NCBI GenBank assembly: GCA_010645155.1
Contig: JAAGOF010000250.1
Span: 236,747-300,746, forward strand
Length of the DNA stretch: 64,000 nt
From: Tigriopus japonicus
Lineage: Eukaryota; Arthropoda; Copepoda; Harpacticoida; Harpacticidae
Reading direction: 5' to 3'
Part shown: piece by piece, positions 19,801-26,255 of the stretch
Numbering within the stretch: the first letter of the stretch is position 1
Layout of the letters: each line of letters opens with the position of its first letter
Program-made: the position numbers and the translations under genes
Notes under the pieces: generated by a model
Databases searched by the model: none
The model's input: the letters and a program-made list of their open reading frames with translations, nothing else
Told to the model about the DNA's origin: nothing

Positions 19801-21015
19801 TAATCTAATAGATCCAAGCAAAAGCATGATGAACATGGCCATGGAAAAAGCTTCGGAAGCTAGCTTGCATTACCTGACCAATTTTGGGTGAACTGCTCGA
19901 TGATTCCGTTCTCTAACGGATCCGGGATTTTGTCCCGGCAAAATTTGGCTGAAATTAGATATCATAATGCGTTCATCTTGCTTCGAATCTCGCTATCCCA
20001 GAAGATGGATGTGATAATGCAAAAATAAATGGTGATTTGATATCTTACTCAGAAAACATTTGGGCCAGGTAAAATTCACGTAGTTCCCATCTTCGCCACA
20101 TTCAATGGTAAACTCGCTCGATTGATAGTCATTTTCCAGCTTCGAATCCCCGAAACACCTGTACGTAACCGACGTTTCAAGCGCGATCGGAGATGCAGAT
20201 GAATTTAGCCTTAAATTCGAATCCGCCGGAGGAGTGGGTGGATCGTCACAAAATTGTTCTAGTATATGATCAATGAATTACAGTTCTAGGCACAAAAGAC
20301 GAGGAAGGAAAAAGATAATCTTACTTATACATGTTGCATTGTCCAAAGTCGGCTCTAAAGATTCATTCCACTGGCAAGTCAAAGTGATGTTCATTATGGG
20401 TGTCGATGTTCCATCCAAGCTGATCCAAGAATTGGGATCCTGACAAGTCACTCTGTACGACAAAGAATACAAAACATTCTAGGACTTAATATCTCGGGCT
20501 TGGGATGTTTGCTTACAAAACTTGCTCGGAGTAATTGAGAGTGGTCGGAGGAGAAAAAACTGAAGAATTCAAATGGAACTTTAACAGATTGACTGACGGC
20601 AATTGACATGTCGGCCATTCAATGCAAGTCCAATTTGACGCGGGTATTTCCATCAACCCGGTATCCAAACATTTGAGACTGAACGATTGATTGCCCCCTC
20701 CAGGAATTTCGTTGAGATATTTTTCATCTTCGCACGTATATTTAACGGTTTGTTGTCGTAAAAGAGGCAAAGATTGGTTGGAATTTTCAATTTGCCTTGT
20801 GAATCCCGGGTAGGTGATGATGTTGTCGTTGCATGTAATGACTAGTAATGCAAGATTAGATAGACGTAGAAAGTAGTGGAATTCTTCCCGATAAACTATA
20901 AAACTTACGTTCGCAAGTGTCTCCCAATTCCGACCAGCTTCCATTGCTGAGACAAGTGATGGTTTTGGTAACTGTTTTACTCAATGCAAAGTGATATCCA
21001 TCGTTGCAGGTGTAA
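4824..21015 (-). CDS. Sushi/lectin mosaic protein gene (28 exons, both ends missing)
   Basis: A large minus-strand gene reconstructed from 28 exons listed separately. Reading phase is preserved across all 27 junctions, most introns are 57-104 bp with GT-AG ends, and total coding length is about 5.5 kb (about 1840 residues). Modules in order: sushi x4, F5/8C-like, fibrinogen-like, sushi, module A, sushi x2, module B, sushi x5, galectin-like, sushi. Sushi modules show the usual four Cys, the Y-x-C after G-x-x-V, and W-N-x-T-W near the third Cys. N-x-S/T sites are very frequent, so the protein is presumably extracellular and heavily glycosylated. Sushi plus lectin domains suggest recognition or adhesion, but the ligand is unknown. 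No signal-peptide exon or stop codon could be placed. Two genes rather than one remains possible, divided at the 3.2-kb intron. Confidence 0.8.
4936..5094 (-). CDS. Exon 27: C-terminal sushi module
   Basis: Encodes one sushi half-pattern: VPVGSGLTFACPEGHVF, then KIRCFDDGLF and WPTCID. Acceptor TCTCTAG, donor GTGAGACT. It enters with two bases completing a codon begun in exon 26 and leaves with one base over, matching exon 28. Confidence 0.8.
5153..5366 (-). CDS. Exon 26: galectin-like domain, C-terminal half
   Basis: The translated stretch runs SGDPFTLKVDYQPAQFQFAI, then NNELVGTHATPDDIPDLVF and SQLKVTGNLELAFGGF. This matches the strand order of galectin folds (PFxLxxxxxxxxFxxxxN, then LxVxGxxxL). 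The family's sugar-stacking Trp and HxNPR motif are not evident, so carbohydrate binding is uncertain. Phase 0 in, phase 1 out. Confidence 0.7.
5471..5688 (-). CDS. Exon 25: galectin-like domain, N-terminal half
   Basis: Encodes FARYNWSVPGQVQVPYSF, then a strand-rich segment ending VTSSLTP before donor GTGAGAAT. It contains no Cys, unlike the sushi exons around it, and leads directly into the galectin-like exon 26. The assignment to the same beta-sandwich is an inference. Confidence 0.7.
5754..5843 (-). CDS. Exon 24: linker into the galectin-like domain
   Basis: Encodes SHCNLIPEPPSETKLRY and VPENGTHLPLST. The CxLIPEPP start resembles the beginning of a sushi module, but the YxC that should follow is absent. 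Acceptor TTCTCTAG, donor GTATGG. Phases fit exons 23 and 25. Confidence 0.7.
5844..6638 (-). other. Intron 23 (795 bp)
   Basis: GT-AG intron without coding similarity. It holds a short run of CCTAACCTAAACTAACC at about 6208-6225, which resembles the arthropod telomere repeat (TTAGG)n in reverse. Nothing else is recognised. Confidence 0.6.
6639..6760 (-). CDS. Exon 23: sushi module, second half
   Basis: Begins YSCGPLAKFVNRDTGE and ends MECLWNKTWNNLLNDRCV, giving the second, third and fourth Cys of a sushi module with the typical WNKTW. The two codon bases from exon 22 restore Asp before the Tyr. Donor GTAAGTAG. Confidence 0.85.
6820..6904 (-). CDS. Exon 22: sushi module, first half
   Basis: Encodes NCDEPPAKPRGGSIVWN and then FGTKV just before the Y-x-C of exon 23. 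CxxPPxxP and GxxV spacing are those of the sushi family. Acceptor TGTTTCAG, donor GTAATATG. The intron to exon 23 is 59 bp. Confidence 0.85.
6905..7278 (-). other. Intron 21 (374 bp)
   Basis: GT-AG intron between two sushi modules. AT-rich, no recognisable content. Confidence 0.65.
7279..7510 (-). CDS. Exon 21: complete sushi module
   Basis: Starts VDPCVWTKC, closing the previous module, then CINPPNPPQMNRLKNNWN, FGQKVTYSCALDELHF, VECLTDGSFPAPQTWPFC. All four Cys and the Trp before the last Cys are present. Phase 0 in, phase 1 out (donor GTGAGGCC). Confidence 0.88.
7573..8006 (-). CDS. Exon 20: sushi module and most of the next
   Basis: The first module runs from ACINPPMPESRFNL through HVIYECLPEHYF to CLDNGTWSSPDWLQC. 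The second opens YCPDPPPAPMGGESNWD, continues FGTQVTYNCLEARQ and KCEWNQTWSPTDK, and is completed in exon 21. A 62-bp intron lies on each side. Confidence 0.88.
8069..8432 (-). CDS. Exon 19: module B C-terminal part plus sushi
   Basis: Opens with a Thr/Ser-rich beta segment, then VPCLEFVQCAACSSMDCP, the Cys cluster of module B. A sushi-like unit follows: ELEYHCALGKSFKIG, then MSCQWEGSWNDTVDLEKC. The cluster parallels CPTCANNDEC in exon 16. Phase 0 in, phase 1 out. Confidence 0.82.
8497..9020 (-). CDS. Exon 18: sushi module plus module B N-terminal part
   Basis: Encodes SCTEPPPAPDTLEIAGWD, FGENITYKCQRGMKFF and CLPGNQWNNVTDWSGKC, a full sushi module. Then comes ICSLPLPVPELGAYRV and a beta-rich stretch with RFPYLLRVTTDLG and LLLAFSQPVES. 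Three in-frame donors lie within about 20 bases (GTAAAC, GTAAGG, GTAAAG), so the exon end may be 8479 instead of 8497, adding six residues. Confidence 0.82.
9086..9251 (-). CDS. Exon 17: sushi-like module
   Basis: Encodes QYNFNSQVDYSCGIAQGF and then TCAWNGTWTPQRELHECV. It follows the Cys cluster of module A directly, as exon 19's sushi part follows module B. Acceptor CCATACAG, donor GTAAGTTC. Confidence 0.83.
9323..9553 (-). CDS. Exon 16: module A C-terminal part
   Basis: Encodes PSSTTGELLTEGQ, a strand-rich stretch with SVTFEATFDEATFYS, and the Cys cluster CIENMTCPTCANNDEC. The acceptor (TTCCTATTCAG) has a long pyrimidine tract. Exactly 77 codons, phase 0 on both sides, which fits exons 15 and 17. 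The frame also stays open upstream of the acceptor to an ATG at 9652, so an alternative first exon is conceivable. Confidence 0.78.
11457..12117. repeat. Long inverted-repeat element, about 170-bp arms
   Basis: The segment around 11459-11630 (GGAGGAGGTTTGCGTGATC, GAAAAGGCTTGTTC, ATGACTTAGAGGCTATG) is repeated in reverse complement around 11938-12115 with high identity, leaving about 300 bp between the arms. I could not find a convincing target-site duplication. It is probably a foldback MITE, but the ends are approximate. Confidence 0.6.
12172..12718. mobile_element. hAT-like MITE (TAGGGCCCGG family)
   Basis: 547 bp. Ends TGGGGCCCGGAAAAATATTT and, in reverse complement, TAGGGCCCGGCAATAATATT. 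Flanks GTAAATAC (12164-12171) and GTAATTAC (12719-12726) match at 7 of 8 bases, an 8-bp hAT-type duplication with one mutation. AT-rich interior, no transposase. Related ends (AGGGCCCAGA...AATATTT) occur at about 28893 and 29344. Confidence 0.68.
12781..13046 (-). CDS. Exon 15: short CCP-like unit and module A start
   Basis: Encodes TCTGLPEIPPNGTANVR, FGPICDDQSGTWRTFEGC and then a beta stretch VNYTFKLTNVNTGILN with IITFSAP. The Cys spacing is that of a shortened sushi. The later part begins module A, completed in exon 16 across the 3.2-kb intron. Acceptor CTTTTTTAG, donor GTGAGTGT, phase 0 out. Confidence 0.8.
13104..13233 (-). CDS. Exon 14: sushi module, second half
   Basis: Encodes NVTIGCKRNRKNSIGE, then VATCQSGNRFELPPS and NETICYE. 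It completes the module begun in exon 13. The intron before it is 59 bp, the one after it 57 bp. Confidence 0.82.
13293..13387 (-). CDS. Exon 13: sushi module, first half
   Basis: Encodes KKCLDPPLLGHTNGLVV and NWKHERLPDVETS. CxDPPxxGHxNG is a classic sushi opening. The donor is GTATGAG at 13292. A second donor (GTAAAT) seven bases further along lies behind an in-frame TGA and would disrupt the module. Confidence 0.83.
13452..13567 (-). CDS. Exon 12: sushi module, second half
   Basis: Encodes YKCSRGLEFDGGQTEV, then NYTCGWNSEWRNNLDV and LKCE. Acceptor ACCGCAG, donor GTAAATGG. Phases fit exons 11 and 13. Confidence 0.82.
13653..13731 (-). CDS. Exon 11: post-fibrinogen linker / sushi first half
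   Basis: Encodes YNDTFKNFLEDYRQSVEI and NEFGTVYR, ending just before the YKC of exon 12. The FGTVY spacing is that of a sushi module, but the usual first Cys is not present in this exon. Confidence 0.78.
13799..13965 (-). CDS. Exon 10: fibrinogen-like domain, C-terminal end
   Basis: Encodes FKPNSLRNEFCLSVNMF, then EQSLFWDTGLFQKRLKILE and LYVKPKIT. The W-x-T-G...L-K-x-x-E-x-x-V-x-P ending is that of fibrinogen C-terminal domains. The Asn-Leu-Asn-Gly core expected after the Cys is not conserved. Confidence 0.8.
14028..14270 (-). CDS. Exon 9: fibrinogen-like domain, central part
   Basis: Encodes STEPYELRVEIVEEDGQYG, then YKTFNMGDSASKYRLTVED and GDALKFMNGAQFDSGPSPC. The YxLRVE, YRLTV and GDALxxMNGxxF motifs identify the fibrinogen C-terminal fold. 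The Ca-binding DxDND segment normally between the last motif and the Cys is shortened and missing. Confidence 0.85.
14335..14417 (-). CDS. Exon 8: fibrinogen-like domain, LGLxxIH segment
   Basis: Encodes FRERYRDVFLGLDNIHT, equivalent to the family's Y...FWLGLxxIHxLT. Acceptor ATTACAG, donor GTACGTAG. The unusually long adjacent intron (180 bp) lies on the exon 7 side. Confidence 0.83.
14598..14782 (-). CDS. Exon 7: fibrinogen-like domain, N-terminal part
   Basis: Encodes FYPPVKDCAQLMAYGSQG, then DVLCPDNEWTTILRRFQP. The DC...G, V-x-C and W-T-x-x-x-R-R motifs are those of the fibrinogen domain start. It is joined to exon 6 across a 4.6-kb, transposon-filled intron, and the phases agree (1 base + 2 bases). 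Confidence 0.83.
15385..15532 (+). pseudogene. LINE reverse-transcriptase fragment, 5' part
   Basis: The plus-strand frame reads KLFDLLFFSRKFHT, then VSSMRDLGVVIQ, like the post-catalytic segment of CR1/jockey-type LINE reverse transcriptases (F/LLxFSRK ... VxDLGV). It is interrupted at GTTATCCA by the element at 15533-17543 and resumes at 17544. Upstream RT blocks, including the catalytic FADD-type motif, are not seen, so the copy is truncated. Confidence 0.65.
15536..15765. repeat. Tandem array (GGTCACAGTAAAAA unit), left
   Basis: About a dozen imperfect units of roughly 14-18 bp, alternating AAAAAGGTCAC and AAATAGGTCAC. Mirror image of the array at about 17355-17535. It forms the subterminal part of the foldback element. 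Confidence 0.8.
16500..16740. repeat. Foldback repeat, copy 2, with central hairpin
   Basis: Arms CAATTTTCAGCTCAATCAAA...CAAAACTTATGCTC and, in reverse, GGCATAACTTTTCACTCC...TTCGATTGGGCTG. The centre is a near-perfect hairpin: GAATGAATGAACTAGCCC...TTTTGTGGTAA against its complement around 16580-16645. It matches the repeat at 3900-4480, and a single degenerate arm also lies near 22790-22900. Confidence 0.65.
16666..17139 (+). other. Open frame with Cys/His motif inside the foldback element
   Basis: The C-terminal half reads VLDSDHHLTCSKNEFH, then DNCTCNVCGEHLYHFH. A very similar arrangement (ILDAEHHVNCSRKEFH ... CICLICGD) occurs in the hAT-like element at 44886-46200. C-x-C-x2-C with following His suggests a small zinc-binding fold. 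It is unrecognised, possibly the relic of an element-encoded protein. Confidence 0.35.
17355..17535. repeat. Tandem array (TTTTTACCGTGACC unit), right
   Basis: Reverse-complement counterpart of the array at 15536-15765, with units such as GTGACCTATTTACC and GTGACCTTTTTACC. Together they make the inverted ends of the element at 15533-17543. Confidence 0.8.
17544..17944 (+). pseudogene. LINE reverse-transcriptase fragment, 3' part
   Basis: Resumes the RT frame after the insertion. One stop (TGA) lies near 17556, then FDEHIQLKVGKAFQTCGW, IVQPHLEYASPIWAP, VEQVQRCFTRNITG and LSYWERLQKLGLYS. These are the C-terminal thumb motifs of CR1/L2/jockey-type LINEs. The frame decays into T-rich sequence and is cut again by the pogo-like element at 17987. 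A nearly identical fragment sits at 29503-29645 on the minus strand. Confidence 0.8.
17987..18568. mobile_element. pogo/Tigger-like element relic (TA target)
   Basis: 582 bp bounded by inverted ends GAGTGCTCCACGCTT and AAGCGTGGAGCACTG, flanked by TA (17985-17986 and 18569-18570) as for Tc1/mariner/pogo elements. Subterminal repeats of TATAAGAATCAC occur at both ends. A plus-strand frame (18307-18519) ends with QSKILDFFGKNK, similar to the C-terminal motif common in Tigger/pogo transposases. The catalytic core is missing. Confidence 0.68.
19361..19804 (-). CDS. Exon 6: F5/8-type-C (fucolectin-like) domain
   Basis: Encodes PSETFNLSHSNPNEPF, then GPQLALDGNIGTGF, FLQVDFGRKRTPVSVQLAL, ANPILAQYLVISVP and LCIDEVDIRFQV. 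The LDGN, LQVDFG and AQYLxIxxP...LxIxEVxI motifs are those of the galactose-binding-like F5/8C and fucolectin families, which bind glycans or phospholipids. Acceptor TCTATTAG, donor GTAAGTAC. 444 bp, phase 1 out to exon 7. Confidence 0.85.
19874..19948 (-). CDS. Exon 5: start of the F5/8C-like module
   Basis: Encodes KFCRDKIPDPLENGIIEQ and FTQNWS. The first part looks like the opening of a sushi module (CxDxIPDPLENG) that runs straight into the F5/8C-like domain. Phases fit exons 4 and 6. Confidence 0.82.
20049..20258 (-). CDS. Exon 4: complete sushi module
   Basis: Encodes FCDDPPTPPADSNLRL, ETSVTYRCFGDSKLEN, IECGEDGNYVNFTWPKCF. Four Cys in sushi spacing. Acceptor ATACTAG, donor GTAAGATA. 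Confidence 0.85.
20325..20452 (-). CDS. Exon 3: sushi module, second half
   Basis: Encodes VTCQDPNSWISLDGTS and LTCQWNESLEPTLDNATC. It follows SEQV of exon 2, completing the Y/V-x-C half. Intron sizes are 64 and 66 bp. Confidence 0.84.
20517..20841 (-). CDS. Exon 2: one sushi module and the first half of the next
   Basis: Encodes ITCNDNIITYPGFTRQ, QTVKYTCEDEKYLNE, LKCLDTGLMEIPASNWTC, then PTCQLPSVNLLKFHLNS. All introduced by a TACTAG acceptor and closed by donor GTAAGC. Phase fits exons 1 and 3. Confidence 0.84.
20909..21015 (-). CDS. Exon 1 (first traced): sushi module, second half
   Basis: Encodes YTCNDGYHFALSKTV, then ITCLSNGSWSELGDTCE. Acceptor TACTTTTAG, donor GTAAGTTT. It begins inside a codon and inside a sushi module, so at least one more exon lies upstream (right). 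I could not identify it with confidence. Confidence 0.83.
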
Positions 21016-23052
21016 CTAAAAGTACAGGACAAAATAGTTTCAAGTTATGTTTTGACTATCACCGAATGTCATTTTAGGGGTCAAAGTCGTTTGGATCTGA
21101 GTGAGCCCAAGACTGTTCCAAGGAAAGTGGACCTGGAAGAGCGTTGGCTTCACTCTGTTCCAAGAGGAATGAAGAACCAGGTTTGATTCCGAAACAAACA
21201 CTCTCAAGCCAAACACTCAAATTCAAAGTTGATTCTTCATCCTCAAGGTTTCTCTTTTCTTGACCCTCATTCAGAAGATCAAGAGAGGAGTCAACAATGG
21301 GACAAGGATTTGGGCTTCCGTGTCTTTAGGGTTCGACAATCGTTCCCAAACTGAGCTTGCATGCAGAAACACAGTTCCAAAGAAGTCTTTAACCGTGGTT
21401 GAATGGCGTGATATGTGCATAAGACCGAGGATTGGTTTCTAGGAGACCCACGATGTTTAAGGCTTTGGAAGCGTGTTATTTGGACAATCATTGGACACCA
21501 TCCATCAACGTCAAGATTATGAATTGGCCATATATGTGAGGCAATGACATAGAAAACAAAATAAATTAACCTCTGAGAATAATAACTGAACATGACCGCG
21601 TCAATCACGCTGGTTCTGCAGATATGGTGAACCAGCGGGTTTTGTTTTGTAACTCTGGATAAGCCTGCTGTGCCATTCTACTCTTTGGATTCAAGTTGAA
21701 TTTAACACAATAGCTATTAGTTGAGCTAATATATGATTGACGGTTCAAAGAATATTTGCCCTTAAATGTGAAAAAAAAAAAATTGTCTCATCTCTTTGGA
21801 ACATCATTAACTTTTGTATGAAATGCACACCAACTGATCAAATTCAGCTGCAAAGTGTAGAAGCGTCGCAATTTTCATTTAGTTCCCATTTTTTGGGTGG
21901 ACTGAATGCCAATCTTGGTTGAATAGTCTCGATTGATAGAATCTTTGAACAGTTTCCGATTGGCAGCCTTTATTTTGGGATTTTTTCGCAACAATGCTAA
22001 AGTATCGTTATAAAGCACGACTGATAGTTCAGTCAAAGCTGGATAGTGTTATCTTGCCCGTATGCCATCGGCAAAAACTATTCGTAAATTGATAGTTTCT
22101 TTTATTCTTAGAGCATTTATGTACTGAAAACTTAGTTTTGGTGAGGTGACTTCCAGAAATAATTATTCTTTTGTCGAAATTTCTGCTGCATGAGCTTTCA
22201 AAAAATAGTTTATGGAATATATGACATACTGGTTATTAGTGATAGATATTAGTCAACACTTCTGAATAAAATTAGACATTGTAGATCAAAAGTAGCGAAA
22301 AAACAACCATGGGCTAAAAGATGATCGATACAAAGTTAATCATTAACCTGAAAAAATGGGCTTGTTTACAATAACCTTTACTTCCTGTTCAAGTCGAATT
22401 AGAGGCGTGATGTGCGTTTTTGTTTGACTAACGAGTAAAAGCAATCTTTTCATCGATTTTTGCACTTCTACCGTTGCCATCATTTCTTTGCCTGTTTTGA
22501 ACAAACTACAACATTAACTACTTACTCATTTGGCACCACCACTAAGCTGACCAAGAGTTCCCGACAAAAACGTTGTCATGCAATTTGTCAAGTAATTCAA
22601 TATTGCAATTAAGGGACATTGCATCTAAGTAAGTGCCAAATGACTAACAATGGAGGCCTTACAAAAAGAAGGAATGAAAATTTTCGACGAAAACTAAAAT
22701 CTGCAACCGCAGATATAAGGAAAAAACATGTTGCGAGATCTTCTAACAAGAGATATAACACGTTCATTTTCCGTCAACACTTGCATGAATTTCAAAGAAG
22801 CTTAACTTTTGATTCCGTCGGTCGATTGAGCTGAAAATTGCCAGACAACTCCTTGGCATTGCTCCTCTAAAATATAACACATCTTCGTGAATGGGAGCAA
22901 CGATGATATAATTTGAGCTCCCTGAAAACGCAAATTCTGGTTTTGAATCACATAATTATGTGTGTCCATTGTGTCAAATCCCATCGCACACACATTGCAG
23001 GCTTGGCAACTCACGAATATTTTCGGATTGTCATTTCTCTGTTAGCGCTCTA
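21016..23052. other. Upstream region of the mosaic gene; no confirmed exon
   Basis: Should contain the 5' exon(s) or promoter of the gene, or an intron leading to them. A minus-strand frame of about 80 codons without ATG (about 21074-21322) looks protein-like but does not splice in phase to exon 1. A single degenerate foldback arm lies near 22790-22900. Nothing else is recognised. Confidence 0.4.
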
Positions 23053-23060
23053 GTTTGCAT

Positions 23061-23743
23061 TAAAGGCTTTATATACAAAGAAGAGCAAAGGTCTGGACTC
23101 GAAGGTCTTCTCTGATTAGAGGGTTCCTCGGGACCCAAGTTCTGATTGGTCAATTAACACCTTGTGGCAACGTGACTAGATACGGCATGTCTGGAAAGCT
23201 TTTGTTCAAGGAAAATTGCAATTAAATTGCTTTCAATCCAATAAATACATTTTGCAGATACAAATTGGCATGTTACTACATAAAGAAATTTCAACATTTT
23301 GTAGCATTTTTTTCTTTTCCTTAAATAAAGTCCAGAAACACCAATTTGGAAATGGCGTGCAAAGTGCCACCCTGTGTTTAGCAACTGAGATCCCCTGTCT
23401 TCTCCTTGCCCTCCCAATCTCATGTGGAGGAGAGATCATCAGGGTGTCCAAAAAAAGAAAGGGGGTATCTCTTTCCACTTTTCATACAATCTCACGTCTA
23501 AAACTTCATAAATTTGTTTGGGCCCCTCTTTCTTAGTCGTGTAAAACATTCAATATGTTAATCTTGATTTAGAAGGTATGAATTGGTTATTTTTTTGGAC
23601 CTGAAAGCTTCCAAGACAAGCCGCATCTAGTCACGTTGGCGCAAGGGATTGATTGACCAATCAGAACTTGGGTCCCGAGGAACCCTCTAATCAGAGAAGA
23701 CCTTCGATTCCAGACCTTTGCCCTTCTTTGTATAAAGCCTTTA
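23061..23743. mobile_element. Inverted-repeat DNA element, copy 1 (8-bp TSD)
   Basis: 683 bp with roughly 150-bp terminal inverted repeats beginning TAAAGGCTTTATA, flanked by a perfect GTTTGCAT duplication (23053-23060 and 23744-23751). Conserved block in both arms: GCAAAGGTCTGG...GGTCTTCTCTGATTAGAG. Interior non-coding. The duplication length fits hAT-like transposition; the long arms give it a foldback character. Confidence 0.8.
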
Positions 23744-23947
23744 GTTTGCATTAGCTTATTAAGTGACGTAAAGATGCTTAATCTAAAAGATACGCAAAGG
23801 TCTCGATTTGGAGGTCTTCTCTGATTAGACCATACTCTACGGGACCTTGATTCTGATTGGTGAACTAACTTTTGTGCCAGGGTTACTAGATTCTGCAGGT
23901 CTGGGAAAGTTTTGCTGAGGGAAAACTGCGGTTTTTAAGAATGCCTC

Positions 23948-24403
23948 ACGTCAAAACGTGTTTAAAGTACAAATGTAAATAAAACGTTCAGACTTTTACT
24001 CAAACTCAGACAATTCCAATGATTGAAATGTCAAAAATCAGAGAGAAGTCACATTATTCAAATTTAGAAACCCTAATGACTTCCAAAATTCTTGACACTC
24101 CACTGTTTGTCTTCAGCAATGCCAGAAACCAAATTTTTGTTGCCACTCGAATGTAATGGAAAATTTATTTGTATTTGGAGGTCAAAGTGGCCAAGATCAA
24201 CAGTATCAAACAAACACTGATTCATGGCATCCCTGAACGAAAAAAAATCCACTCTCAAGAATCTTAGAAGTCATCAGGGTTCCTAAATTTGAATAATGTG
24301 ACTTGACTCTGGTTTTCAACAAGTTAGTCATTGTAATTGTTGAAATTTGAGTGAATACTTTAACTTCAAACTTATATTTGTACTTCCAACACTTTTTGAC
24401 GTA
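23948..24403. repeat. Imperfect long palindrome inside copy 2
   Basis: The left arm reads ACGTCAAAACGTGTTTAAAG...AAGTCACATTATTC...ACTTCCAAAATTCTTGA. It recurs in reverse complement on the right, ending near 24403, with the best match at 24043-24081 against 24269-24307. The centre is near 24175. It may be the element's own interior or an older nested MITE. Confidence 0.55.
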
Positions 24404-24629
24404 TTGGGTCCTTTAAGGAGCAGCTGACTGGGAGGTCACACTACATAAGACTGGGAGGTCACCTTAGTAATACAGCTCCAGAAATTGCACCCTGACACAA
24501 AAATGTGACCCATTTTCGAGCTTCTAAAGGTATATTGGACACATTGGAACAGAAATTTTGTGCATCAAAGCTCAAAGGTTGCACGTGATTTCCATTTCAT
24601 TGGTTGCGCTTGAAGGACTCAATAGTATC

Positions 24630-24802
24630 TGTTGTGACGCGGGCGTTCCCTTCGGACGGATTTAATAACAAGACCCGAGTTACACATAACCTTTATTGTC
24701 TTTTCCTAACCGAACATGTCAAAGGGTAAAACGCAACTGGTCGCCGTTCACATTCTTCCTTTGCTCACCTCCGTTCCTCTCAGGGTGATCCGTCATGCCA
24801 CA
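24630..24802 (-). repeat. 3' LTR of the gypsy element
   Basis: 173 bp, TG...CA bounded, nearly identical to 31701-31866. On the coding strand it carries an AATAAA polyadenylation-type signal (GACAATAAAGG). Confidence 0.92.
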
Positions 24803-24820
24803 CCCCCTTTCGACTTTGGG
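24803..24820 (-). other. Polypurine tract
   Basis: The minus strand reads AAAGTCGAAAGGGGG directly before the 3' LTR, the usual plus-strand primer of LTR retrotransposons. Confidence 0.75.
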
Positions 24821-24828
24821 CGGATAGT

Positions 24829-25116
24829 TCAAAGTATCACAGAGTTCTGGTATCGTGAAGGTTTAGGTGCATTTCTCTTAGATCGTCTGAGTATTGGTAT
24901 GATTTCCTCTTCATCTGCGGGTTTAGGTTTGGCTTTGGTCGTGGTGTTCTGTGGATTCGTTGGGATGGGCCTCAGATATCTTCGGTTCCTCCAAAGGCAT
25001 CGTCCAGATGGTAGGCGAATTCGGTAGTCACGGCTCTTGCCACAAGACACGATCAGTCCTGTGCTATCCCAAAGTTTTGTCTGGGAGTTTTGGATGCGGA
25101 CATGTGATCCCATTGG
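24829..25116 (-). pseudogene. gypsy integrase C-terminal region
   Basis: Frame with LPMGSHVRIQNSQTKLWD, TGLIVSCGKSRDYRIRL and LRRSKRNAPKPSRYQ, typical of the SH3-like tail of gypsy integrases (GxxVxxxxxxxxxW...GxV...Y.V). It is separated from the core domain by the hAT-like insert at 25117-26255. Confidence 0.8.
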
Positions 25117-26255
25117 CAGGGTGGGCATTTTTCGACATCGAGAGCATTTTGGACACCCTAGTGTCCAAAAGTGTCCAAAAGTGTCCAAAAGTGTCCAAAA
25201 CTGTCCAAAACTGTCCAAAACTGTCCAAAAGTGTCCAAAAATACCCAGAAGGTGTCCAAAAATCCCCAAAAGATGTCCATAAGTGTCCAAAAGTCCAACA
25301 AACGTAAAAGAAAGTTGTACAAATCAGACGAAAAACCAGTTACACTACATAAGTAATTGAATTCTAAAGAATGCATGGTTGTGTACTTAAACAAAAATAG
25401 TTCTATGAATAGGAACATTACTTGGAGAAATAAACTTTGCCATGATAACTTGTTAATAAATTGTTAAAAAAATAAATGTTTTGTTTATACAATATGGTAA
25501 AATGTGTGTAACTGTTCAAAATGTTTCAAGATTTACATTTTATTTCCTCATCTGTAAACAAGAGTCTTGTCTTTTTTAATAGTAAAACAACACTGCTTTA
25601 ATTCTTTGGCAAAAGCATTATAATACCCACATTGCAATCTGATATCAGTTTGAGTGAGCTTTACTATAGTTAACATTTTTTGGACAGTCAGGTCAAAAGA
25701 CTTCTTGCCTCTTGGATGGGAAACACTTGCAACAATGATAAACTTTGGAATATAAACCAAAATACTAAGTAACCTTCTCTTGTCACAAATCAAGACACAA
25801 AAAGAGCTTTAAAATGTACTCGCATACTATGTTTAACATGAAGTGTGGTGTGAGCGTGTTATTAGTAGTCCCAGTCTCACATTCGTTTGTTCGTTCATTC
25901 CTTCAGTCGATCATTCTTTCCCACATTTTGGACGATGCTCGGTGGTCAAATGAAAAGAGTGGAAAGTTCAAATGTCCAGTTTGGCCTTCAAGTTATTGGC
26001 TCATTTAATGTATTAAGTGTAAGTTTCTTATGCTGAATTGACTTATTCTTGCTTAGATTTCGTCAAGTGACGTTTATTTTGGAGAGAAAGTTTGTAGAAT
26101 GTTATTCTAAAAATGTTTTTAACCATCATTTTTCGAATTACTATTTTTGGACACTTTTGGACACTCCTATTTTTGGACAGCCTTATTTTTGGACACTTTT
26201 GGACACCTTTTGGACAGGGGTGGACAAAATGTCCAAAAATCAAATGCCCACCCTG
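25117..26255. mobile_element. hAT-like element (CAGGGTGGGC ends) inside integrase
   Basis: 1139 bp with a perfect 14-bp inverted repeat CAGGGTGGGCATTT and a perfect 8-bp duplication CCCATTGG (25109-25116, 26256-26263). Both ends carry subterminal arrays of GTGTCCAAAA (25161-25300; reverse at about 26145-26240), as hAT elements often do. It interrupts the integrase C-terminal frame. No transposase recognised; non-autonomous. Confidence 0.88.

Noticed and set aside
25158..25418. Long frames with FGHFWTLLDTF-type repeats on the minus strand and KCPKVSKS on the plus strand
   Set aside because: They are translations of the GTGTCCAAAA subterminal array of the hAT-like element, not protein genes.
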